From Gammaproteobacteria bacterium (lineage in GTDB: Bacteria > Pseudomonadota > Gammaproteobacteria > Steroidobacterales > Steroidobacteraceae): 6,325 nucleotides of DNA. Positions 1 through 5,644 of the stretch are shown piece by piece (the stretch's first letter is position 1; the number at the start of each line of letters is the position of its first letter). Position numbers and translations under genes: made by a program. Location of the stretch: assembly GCA_029857655.1 (NCBI GenBank), contig JAOUGR010000126.1:1-6325 (forward strand), given 5' to 3'. The notes beneath the pieces are model-generated. The model was not told where the DNA came from. It saw nothing but the letters and a program-made list of their open reading frames with translations, and ran no database searches.

Positions 1-1580
1 ACCTGATAGCCATATCGGGGCTGCACGTGACCGGCTTCGCTGTGTTCGTGCTCTTCCTGCTGCGCGCCGCGTGGCGGCTGTGGACCCATCCGCGGCGGGC
101 CAGGACCGGTATCGAGATGGCGGTAGTAGTGGTCGCCACCGTCGCTTATGCCGCGCTCGCAGGATCATCGCTGCCGACGCTGCGGACACTCGTAATGGTC
201 GTAATTGTGGCGTGGCAGCGTGTCCTGCGGCGCGCGCTGCCTGTGCAGGTGGTATTGGCGCTTGCGGCCATTCTGCTCGTTGCGGTCGACCCGCTTGCGC
301 TGGCATCGGCGGGATTCTGGCTTTCATTCGTGGCCACTGCCGCCCTGTTGACACTGCTCGACGCGGGCCCGGGATGGCTGGGCCGCATGGCGACCTTCCT
401 GCGCGCGCAAGCGGCAATCCTGCTGTTGCTGACACCAGTGCTGGCGGTTGCCTTTGGCAGGGTCTCATTGATTGCGCCGCTGGCAAATGCCATCGCGGTG
501 CCGGTCTTCAGCTTTGTGCTGTTGCCGGTAGTCCTCTTTGCCACGGCGCTCACCGCGCCCTGGCCCGCAAGTGCCGATATCATATGGCAGGCGCTCGCCG
601 CCGGCCTTGATGCGTGCTGGCCGTGGTTCATCGCGGCGGGACGCCTGAAATTCGCCACCTGGTGGCCTGCCGCCCAACCACTGGCACTCGTCGTCACGGC
701 CGGCGCGACAGCGCTGATCGCCTTGCTGATTCCATTGCGCGGTCTGCGCGTCGCCGCTGCGGTGATGCTGATCGCAGTCGTGCTGGGCAGCGCTCCGCGG
801 CCGGATGCGAATGCATGGTCGCTGGCCGTGCTCGACGTGGGCCAGGGTCTTGCGAGCGTCGTGCAGACGCACAATCACGTCATGGTCTTTGACTCAGGTC
901 CACGCTGGCGCACCGGCATATCGGCTGCACGCGTGTCGCTGCTGCCATGGTTACGCGCGCGGGGGATCCGCCGCATTGACCGACTCGTGCTGAGTCATGA
1001 CGACGACGATCACACCGGCGGCGCGGGCCTGCTGCGCGACACATTTCCGATCGGCGTGCTGGTCGCTGGCCCCGGCGTGCGGACCACCGGATCCGCTGTG
1101 CCTTGCCAGCGCGGCGACGGCTGGTCGTGGGACGGCGTCGCATTCGAAGTGCTGCATCCGTCCGAACGAACGCACAGCCGGGACAACGATAATTCCTGCG
1201 CGATACGAATCACCGGAGCCGGTGGCAGCGCACTGCTGCTGGCCGATCCGGAGGCCGATGCGGAGGACGAAATGCTGTCGCAAGTGCTGGCGGCGGACGT
1301 GGTGCTGGTGCCGCACCATGGCAGCCGCACCTCATCAGGGCCACGACTCATTGCTGCCGTCAACGCGCGCTTCGGGGTCGTCTCTGCTGGCTTCGGAAAT
1401 CGCTGGAATCTGCCCGATGCGCATGTCATCTCGCGATGGCGCGCCGCCGGCGTGCAGGTGCTGAACACGGCGGATGTCGGCGCGGTCACCGTGAATTTCG
1501 CGGCCGCGCCGGGCGGGATTGAACTGCAGGCGCACCGGCTGCAATCCCGGCGCTGGTGGCGCAGGCCGGCGTCCCGCTGA
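1..1580 (+). CDS. comEC: ComEC/Rec2 DNA-uptake channel protein, 3' part (5' end outside window)
   Basis: ComEC forms the inner-membrane channel that carries single-stranded DNA into the cytoplasm during natural transformation. The frame is open from base 3 and reads the ISGLHV motif (12-29) typical of the middle of the competence domain, so the GTG at 27 is an internal Val codon and the true start, with the N-terminal domain, lies upstream of the window. Hydrophobic segments follow up to about 790, including the family-typical GSSLPTLR stretch and the DPLALASAGFWLSF stretch. A metallo-beta-lactamase domain begins near 820: LDVGQG (831-848), the metal motif HDDDDH (996-1013), an ADPE segment whose Asp (1245-1247) sits where most ComEC proteins have GD, and PHHGS (1311-1325). 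This domain is thought to act as a nuclease on the incoming or degraded strand. The C-terminus ends in a basic Arg/Trp-rich tail. No frameshift is visible. The identification is firm; whether this organism is transformable is not shown. Confidence 0.94.
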   Translation, partial: LIAISGLHVTGFAVFVLFLLRAAWRLWTHPRRARTGIEMAVVVVATVAYAALAGSSLPTLRTLVMVVIVAWQRVLRRALPVQVVLALAAILLVAVDPLALASAGFWLSFVATAALLTLLDAGPGWLGRMATFLRAQAAILLLLTPVLAVAFGRVSLIAPLANAIAVPVFSFVLLPVVLFATALTAPWPASADIIWQALAAGLDACWPWFIAAGRLKFATWWPAAQPLALVVTAGATALIALLIPLRGLRVAAAVMLIAVVLGSAPRPDANAWSLAVLDVGQGLASVVQTHNHVMVFDSGPRWRTGISAARVSLLPWLRARGIRRIDRLVLSHDDDDHTGGAGLLRDTFPIGVLVAGPGVRTTGSAVPCQRGDGWSWDGVAFEVLHPSERTHSRDNDNSCAIRITGAGGSALLLADPEADAEDEMLSQVLAADVVLVPHHGSRTSSGPRLIAAVNARFGVVSAGFGNRWNLPDAHVISRWRAAGVQVLNTADVGAVTVNFAAAPGGIELQAHRLQSRRWWRRPASR

Positions 1581-1588
1581 ACGGGTAG

Positions 1589-1619
1589 GGCATCGATACA
1601 GCGGTCACGGTATCATGCC
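1589..1619 (+). promoter_or_regulatory. Imperfect 10-bp inverted repeat between comEC and exbB
   Basis: The left arm GGCATCGATAC (1589-1599) pairs with the right arm GTATCATGCC (1610-1619) in ten base pairs, with one bulged C at 1594 and a 10-base loop. It begins eight bases after the comEC stop and ends five bases before the exbB ATG. No T-run follows, so it is not a typical intrinsic terminator. It could be an mRNA hairpin near the exbB start, a DNA operator, or chance; the structure is seen, the role is inferred. Confidence 0.4.
1611..1616 (+). promoter_or_regulatory. Possible -10 element for a leaderless exbB transcript
   Basis: TATCAT matches the sigma-70 -10 consensus TATAAT at five of six positions and lies eight bases before the exbB ATG at 1625, so transcription would start at or almost at the start codon. 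No good -35 hexamer is present 16-18 bases upstream (the bases there read about GGGCAT), and no TGn extension precedes it (CGG instead). It overlaps the right arm of the inverted repeat at 1589-1619. This is weak evidence, supported mainly by the lack of a Shine-Dalgarno sequence. Confidence 0.25.
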
Positions 1620-1624
1620 GCCGC

Positions 1625-2272
1625 ATGTGGGAAATCATCGTTGCTGGCGGCCCTGTGATGGTCCCGATCATCCTGTGCTCGGTGGTCGCGGTCGCCATCG
1701 TGGTCGAACGTCTCTGGACACTGCAGCGCAAGCGCGTCATTCCGCGCGAACTGACCGACCGTGTCTGGAAACTGGTTGAGACCAGGACGCTGAATGAGCG
1801 CCACATCGAGGCGCTTGCGCGCAATTCCCCGCTTGGTCGGGTACTCGCCGCTGGTCTTGCGAACCGTAATCACGGGCGCGACATCATGAAGGAGCAGATC
1901 GAGGACACTGGACGGCACGTAGTCCATGAACTCGAGCGCTTCCTGAACACGCTCGGCACGATCGCCGCAATGTCACCGCTGCTCGGACTGCTCGGCACCG
2001 TGACCGGAATGATTTCAGCCTTCAATGCGATCACGGAGGCCGGCGTCGGCGACCCGCGCGCGCTTTCAGGCGGCATCGGCGAGGCGCTGATCACGACGGC
2101 GGCCGGCCTGATCGTCGCGATCCCCGCACTATTCGCCTTTCGCTACCTGCGTGGAGTGGTCGACGCGCTGGTCGTCGACATGGAAAAGGAAGCGACCCGC
2201 CTGGTGCAGTCCTTCGATCGCTCCGGCGCACATTCACAGGCGCCCGGGCGGCGGCGCGAAGCGGCGTCATGA
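1625..2272 (+). CDS. exbB: MotA/TolQ/ExbB-family proton channel subunit
   Basis: This is the multi-pass subunit of an ExbB/ExbD-type inner-membrane stator that turns proton flow into mechanical work on an envelope partner. The 215-residue product has the family layout: a first membrane segment at about 10-28, a long cytoplasmic part, then TM2 (about 108-133, with SPLLGLLGTVTGM at 117-129) and TM3 (about 155-174, with ITTAAGL at 156-162). The Thr residues in TM2 and TM3 are the usual pore-lining type. The tail from about 198 is short, basic and probably disordered. ATG 1625 is the first usual start codon after the in-frame TAG at 1586, so the start is well constrained although no Shine-Dalgarno sequence precedes it. 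It overlaps exbD by four bases (ATGA), as expected for subunits made together. No tonB or tolA/B/pal gene is in view, so its partner is unknown. TolQ is the alternative name, but without a tol cluster ExbB-like is safer. Confidence 0.92.
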   Translation: MWEIIVAGGPVMVPIILCSVVAVAIVVERLWTLQRKRVIPRELTDRVWKLVETRTLNERHIEALARNSPLGRVLAAGLANRNHGRDIMKEQIEDTGRHVVHELERFLNTLGTIAAMSPLLGLLGTVTGMISAFNAITEAGVGDPRALSGGIGEALITTAAGLIVAIPALFAFRYLRGVVDALVVDMEKEATRLVQSFDRSGAHSQAPGRRREAAS

Positions 2273-2691
2273 GACTGGGCTCTGCGCGGCGCGACGATCC
2301 AGAGCTGAACATGACGTCGCTGATCGACGTCGTACTGCTGCTCGTGATCTTCTTCATGCTGGCGACCACGTTCGTGAAAGAAGGGCGGTTGCGCGTCGAA
2401 CTGCCGGAAGCAGATGCCGCCCGGGCTGATGCGCCCCTCGATCCCCTGGTCATCACAATCACGGCCCAGGGCGGCTATCGCGTCAATGAGCGCACGCTCG
2501 TCAACAATTCGCGCGAGACGCTGAGGGCCACATTGCGGAAAGTGGCCGGCGGCGAGACCGGGCGTCCGGTGACCATCCGCGCCGATGCGCGCGCGACCCA
2601 CCAGTCCGTCGTGACCGCGATGGATGTGGCTGCCCGCCTTGGCTTCACGCAGGTCAACATTGCAACAATCAGTCAGCAAGCGGAAGAATGA
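2269..2691 (+). CDS. exbD: ExbD/TolR-family biopolymer transport protein
   Basis: This is the single-pass partner of ExbB. The 140-residue product has a short cytoplasmic N-terminus with the family motif DDPELNMTSLID, one membrane segment at about 19-37, and a periplasmic domain to the end. Asp20, at the start of the membrane segment, corresponds to the protonatable Asp essential in ExbD and TolR. The periplasmic part contains the usual PVTIRAD and later VVTAMDVAARLGF-type segments. The start is the ATG of the ATGA overlap with the exbB stop, which implies translational coupling; there is no strong Shine-Dalgarno sequence. The 3' end overlaps the probable start of msbA. Position between exbB and msbA-lpxK suggests, but does not prove, a role tied to lipid A or outer-membrane maintenance rather than iron uptake. 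Confidence 0.92.
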   Translation: MRLGSARRDDPELNMTSLIDVVLLLVIFFMLATTFVKEGRLRVELPEADAARADAPLDPLVITITAQGGYRVNERTLVNNSRETLRATLRKVAGGETGRPVTIRADARATHQSVVTAMDVAARLGFTQVNIATISQQAEE

Positions 2692-4441
2692 CCGCAACCT
2701 GCCGCCGCTGAATGTCAGCGGCCTCAGGATCTACGCGCGGCTCATGGCCTACGCCAGGCCGCACTGGCCGATGTTCCTGCTGGGCGTCATCGGCATGGTG
2801 ATGTTCGCGGCAGTCGACACCGGACTTGCCTGGCTCGTCAAGCAGTTCCTGGACGGCGCCTTTGTCGAACGCGACCAGCGGGTGCTGCTCCTGGTGCCGG
2901 GCGGCATCATCGTGCTGTTCACCATCCGCGGCATCGGCGATTTTCTTGCGGTTTATGCGCCCGGCTGGGTCGGCCGGCACGTCATAAAGGCGATGCGGCG
3001 CGATGTATTCGTGCGCTACCTGCAATTGCCGACCGCGTTTTTCGACCGCAATGGCATCGCTCAGCTGCTGTCCCGCTTGACTTACAACATAGAGCTGGTC
3101 GCGGAGGCCGCGACCACGGCAATCACCTCGCTGATCCGCGACAGCCTGACGATCGCCGGACTGCTCGGCTGGTTGTTCTACCTGAACTGGCGGCTGACCG
3201 CTTTCGCGCTGGCGGTCGCGCCGTTGATTGTCGGCCTGATGCGGATCACCAGCCGGCTGTTCAGGCGCTACAGCATGCGGATCCAGGCCTCGATGGGTGA
3301 TGTCACGCGCGTTACCAAGGAGGCACTCGAAAGCCACCGGATGATCAAGGTGTTCAATGCGCAGCCGCAGCAGCATGGCGCATTCGAGCAGGTCAATGAA
3401 CGCAATCGCGCGAGTTTCATGAAGCTCGTGGCAGTCAAGGCGGTGTCGAATCCGGTTGTCCAGGTGATAGCGGCATTCGGCCTGGCGGCCGTCATGTATG
3501 TCGCGATCCGTGACGTGCTGGAGAAAGGCCTCTCGGTCGGCGGATTCAACTCGTTCCTGACGGCATTGCTGCTGATCACGGCTCCGTTGCGACGGCTGGT
3601 GGGCGTGGTCGGGCCGCTGCAGCAGGGTATTGCCGCGGGTCAAAGCGTGTTCGAGATCCTTGACACCGGCGTAGAGGACCAGGGCGGGTCCCGCGGCATT
3701 GTGCGTGCGCGAGGCGATATCGAGTTTCGCGGCGTCAATTTCACCTATGACGTGGAAAAAGGCAGTGTGCTGAGGGATATCAGCTTCAGGGTGGCGCCTG
3801 GCGAGACGGTCGCGATCGTCGGCAGATCCGGCAGCGGAAAGTCGACCCTGGTGAGCCTGCTGCCGAGATTCTACGACCCCGATTCGGGACAGGTGCTGCT
3901 CGATGAAATCGGCTTGCGCAACTACCGGCTGCGGGACCTGCGCAACCAGCTTTCGCTCGTCAGCCAGGAGGTCATGCTGGTCGCCGACACGATCCGCAAC
4001 AATATCGCCTTCAGTGCGCCGGCTGCCAATGCCGCTGCTGTCGAGCGCGCAGCCCGTGCCGCGCACGTCATGGACTTTGCCGACGACTTGCCGGACGGTC
4101 TCGACACCGAGATCGGCGAGCGCGGCGCGCTCCTGTCCGGTGGCCAGCGCCAGCGCGTCGCAATCGCCAGGGCGCTCCTGAAGGATGCGCCGGTCCTGAT
4201 CCTGGACGAGGCGACATCGGCGCTCGACTCTGAGTCGGAGCGGGCGGTGCAGGAGGCGCTTGCGGAACTCCTGCGCGGTCGCACGACGCTGGTGATCGCG
4301 CATCGCCTGTCCACCATCGAGAATGCCGACCGCATCATCGTGCTCGACGAAGGCCGCATCATCGAGTCGGGTACTCACGTCGAACTACTGGCAGCCGGCA
4401 GCGTCTATGCGGCGCTGCACCGGATGCAGTTCAACGTCTAG
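2624..4441 (+). CDS. msbA: Lipid A export ABC transporter (flippase) MsbA
   Basis: MsbA uses ATP to flip lipid A-core from the inner to the outer leaflet of the inner membrane. The product is a half-transporter, 605 residues from ATG 2624. About six membrane segments lie at roughly 49-70, 90-112, 162-206 (two) and 275-323 (two). The nucleotide-binding domain starts near residue 364, with A-loop Tyr375, Walker A GRSGSGKST (400-408), Q-loop Gln448, signature LSGGQ (504-508), Walker B LILDE with Asp528 and catalytic Glu529, and H-loop His560, so it is fully equipped. The start is uncertain. ATG 2624 lies 68 bases inside exbD and has no clear Shine-Dalgarno sequence. TTG 2660 (593 residues) has AGG six bases upstream. 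ATG 2744 would cut off the conserved IYARL segment before TM1. The ATG at 2688 that overlaps the exbD stop is out of frame with msbA. lpxK follows after 11 bases, which favours MsbA over other ABC exporters of similar build. Confidence 0.95.
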   Translation: MWLPALASRRSTLQQSVSKRKNDRNLPPLNVSGLRIYARLMAYARPHWPMFLLGVIGMVMFAAVDTGLAWLVKQFLDGAFVERDQRVLLLVPGGIIVLFTIRGIGDFLAVYAPGWVGRHVIKAMRRDVFVRYLQLPTAFFDRNGIAQLLSRLTYNIELVAEAATTAITSLIRDSLTIAGLLGWLFYLNWRLTAFALAVAPLIVGLMRITSRLFRRYSMRIQASMGDVTRVTKEALESHRMIKVFNAQPQQHGAFEQVNERNRASFMKLVAVKAVSNPVVQVIAAFGLAAVMYVAIRDVLEKGLSVGGFNSFLTALLLITAPLRRLVGVVGPLQQGIAAGQSVFEILDTGVEDQGGSRGIVRARGDIEFRGVNFTYDVEKGSVLRDISFRVAPGETVAIVGRSGSGKSTLVSLLPRFYDPDSGQVLLDEIGLRNYRLRDLRNQLSLVSQEVMLVADTIRNNIAFSAPAANAAAVERAARAAHVMDFADDLPDGLDTEIGERGALLSGGQRQRVAIARALLKDAPVLILDEATSALDSESERAVQEALAELLRGRTTLVIAHRLSTIENADRIIVLDEGRIIESGTHVELLAAGSVYAALHRMQFNV

Positions 4442-4456
4442 GCATCGTCGCGATGC
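4442..4456 (+). promoter_or_regulatory. Perfect 6-bp inverted repeat covering the lpxK start codon
   Basis: GCATCG (4442-4447), a 3-base loop TCG, and CGATGC (4451-4456) form a perfect inverted repeat that starts directly after the msbA TAG and includes the lpxK ATG (4453-4455) in its right arm. In mRNA it could partly hide the lpxK start until a ribosome finishes msbA. The only Shine-Dalgarno-like bases nearby are AGG at 4440-4442, overlapping the msbA stop. The repeat is short and may be chance. Confidence 0.35.
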
Positions 4457-5448
4457 ATGAATGGCTGATCGATACCTGGTACGGAGGCGGTCGGCGCGGC
4501 GCGTGGTTGCAGCCGTTGTCCTGGCTGTTTTCGGCGCTGACTGGGCTGCGAAGATTTGCGTACCGTCACGGTCTGTTGCGGAGTTACCGCTCGCGGCGAC
4601 CTGTGCTGGTCATCGGCAATCTGACTGTCGGCGGCACCGGCAAGACGCCACTCGTAATCTGGCTCGCCGGCAGGCTCGCGGCGCGCGGGCTTCGCGTCGG
4701 CATCGCAAGTCGTGGCTATCGCGGCGCGGGTGGGCCGGCTAGGCTGGTGACGGCAGCCGATGATGCGAAGTCGGCCGGCGACGAGGCCATCCTTTTGCAT
4801 CGACGCCTGGGGCAACCCGTGGCGATCGCCGCCCGGCGCGCCGGGGCCGTGCGGCTGCTGGAGCCGATCTGCGACCTGATCATCGCCGACGATGGCTTGC
4901 AGCACTACGCACTCCAGCGTGACCTGGAAATTGCGGTGGTTGACGGCGTCCGCGGGCTCGGCAATGGAAGGTTGTTGCCGGCCGGCCCACTGCGTGAGGC
5001 GCGTGGCCGCCTCGACGAAGTTGACACCATCGTCGTGAATGGCGCCGGTTTCACGCGGCCCGGCGCAGTTTCGATGACAATTGTGCCGGTCGCGGTCGTC
5101 GCTCTCGATGGCGGCGAGCGACGACCAATCGAGTCGTTCGCGGGCCAGGAAGTCCGTGCCCTTGCCGCGATCGGTAATCCAGGGCGGTTCTTTGCGATGC
5201 TGCGCAAGCACGGATTGAGGCTTGACGAGCACGCATTGCCTGATCACGCCGCGATCCCGTCGGCCGCGCTTTCAAGCGGGGACGGGAAGGTAGTGCTGAT
5301 GACCGAGAAAGATGCCGTAAAATGCCCGGACGGCGGCCTGCACCATGCCTGGTACGTCGAGGTTGATGCACACATTGAAGACGCTGCGGCGGCTGCATTG
5401 ATTGAGCGCATCGTGAGACTGGCTCGAGAACGAAACCTGGGAGCGTGA
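4453..5448 (+). CDS. lpxK: Tetraacyldisaccharide 4'-kinase LpxK
   Basis: LpxK phosphorylates the 4' position of tetraacyldisaccharide 1-phosphate with ATP, giving lipid IVA, at the cytoplasmic face of the inner membrane. The 331-residue product is of normal family length. Its amphipathic or hydrophobic N-terminus (about 1-40, Trp-rich) fits membrane association. The P-loop [12 protein letters not shown] lies at 55-66, followed by SRGY, GDE with Asp110 (the position of the catalytic Asp in studied LpxK), DDGLQH (146-151), the [13 protein letters not shown] segment, DH at 264-265 (the His position described near the active site) and MTEKDAVK from 283. Two spots differ from the usual form: SRGYRG rather than SRGYGG, and GDEAI rather than GDEPL. 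The start ATG lies 11 bases after msbA and is set within a short inverted repeat. ycaR follows after four bases. Confidence 0.96.
   Translation: MHEWLIDTWYGGGRRGAWLQPLSWLFSALTGLRRFAYRHGLLRSYRSRRPVLVIGNLTVGGTGKTPLVIWLAGRLAARGLRVGIASRGYRGAGGPARLVTAADDAKSAGDEAILLHRRLGQPVAIAARRAGAVRLLEPICDLIIADDGLQHYALQRDLEIAVVDGVRGLGNGRLLPAGPLREARGRLDEVDTIVVNGAGFTRPGAVSMTIVPVAVVALDGGERRPIESFAGQEVRALAAIGNPGRFFAMLRKHGLRLDEHALPDHAAIPSAALSSGDGKVVLMTEKDAVKCPDGGLHHAWYVEVDAHIEDAAAAALIERIVRLARERNLGA
5439..5443 (+). promoter_or_regulatory. Shine-Dalgarno sequence of ycaR
   Basis: GGGAG lies nine bases before GTG 5453, inside the end of lpxK. It supports the GTG as the ycaR start; the ATG at 5457 is in another frame. It is the clearest ribosome-binding site in the window. 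Confidence 0.65.
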
Positions 5449-5452
5449 TCCC

Positions 5453-5644
5453 GTGGATGACAAGCTGATCGACATTCTGGCCTGTCCGGTCTGCAAGGGT
5501 CCATTGCAATGGATCCGCGAATCACGCGAACTCCTGTGTCGTGCGGATCGGCTCGCCTATCCGGTGCGCGACGACATCCCCGTGATGCTGCCGGACGAGG
5601 CACGCCGCCTTTCGTCGGACGACCCCGCACTCGCGGGGCGCTGA
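5453..5644 (+). CDS. ycaR: Trm112-like zinc-ribbon protein YcaR
   Basis: This 63-residue protein belongs to the Trm112p-like (UPF0434/YcaR) family. In eukaryotes and archaea Trm112 proteins are small activating partners of methyltransferases; the role of the bacterial single-domain form is not settled. The sequence opens with [14 protein letters not shown], with Cys11 and Cys14 forming the metal-ribbon knuckle, a third Cys at 29, and then the typical [14 protein letters not shown] stretch. From memory, E. coli YcaR has the same three-Cys pattern and nearly the same length, so nothing appears missing. The start is GTG 5453, preceded by GGGAG at a good distance. The gene is four bases downstream of lpxK, and its TGA is followed directly by the kdsB ATG in the same frame. 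The conserved placement between lpxK and kdsB suggests co-expression with lipopolysaccharide genes; a direct role there is inference. Confidence 0.93.
   Translation: MDDKLIDILACPVCKGPLQWIRESRELLCRADRLAYPVRDDIPVMLPDEARRLSSDDPALAGR
5623..5638 (+). promoter_or_regulatory. All-GC 6-bp hairpin over the kdsB ribosome-binding region
   Basis: CCCCGC (5623-5628), loop ACTC, and GCGGGG (5633-5638) form a perfect stem made only of G-C pairs, inside the last codons of ycaR. The GGGG at 5635-5638, six bases before the kdsB ATG, is the only purine-rich candidate Shine-Dalgarno element, and it is fully paired in the stem. A ribosome translating ycaR would open it, so this fits translational coupling of kdsB to ycaR. 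No T-run follows, so it is not a usual terminator. Function is inferred. Confidence 0.4.

Noticed and set aside
27..29. GTG 27 as a true comEC start
   Set aside because: The frame is open upstream to the window edge and encodes the ISGLHV motif across this codon, so it is internal.
146..874. 242-codon minus-strand frame opposite comEC, and similar minus-strand frames elsewhere
   Set aside because: Low-complexity Ala/Ser/Thr/Arg composition, no recognisable motif, and full overlap with real + strand genes.
2251..2294. Nine-base direct repeat GCGGCGCGA (2251-2259 and 2286-2294) flanking the exbB-exbD junction
   Set aside because: Very GC-rich and within Arg/Ala codons; too short to claim as a functional or mobile-element repeat.
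3660..3665. TTGACA hexamers at 3660, 5021 and 348 as internal promoter -35 elements
   Set aside because: None has a -10-like hexamer at a suitable distance; all are inside coding sequence.
2669..4378. 569-codon open frame on the minus strand opposite msbA
   Set aside because: It lies wholly within a clear msbA gene, its product is rich in His, Asp, Gln and Arg with no domain pattern, and such antisense frames are common opposite GC-rich genes.
5448..5458. Four-pair inverted repeat ATCC-CGT-GGAT around the ycaR GTG
   Set aside because: Four pairs are too few to separate from chance, and a good Shine-Dalgarno sequence lies outside it.
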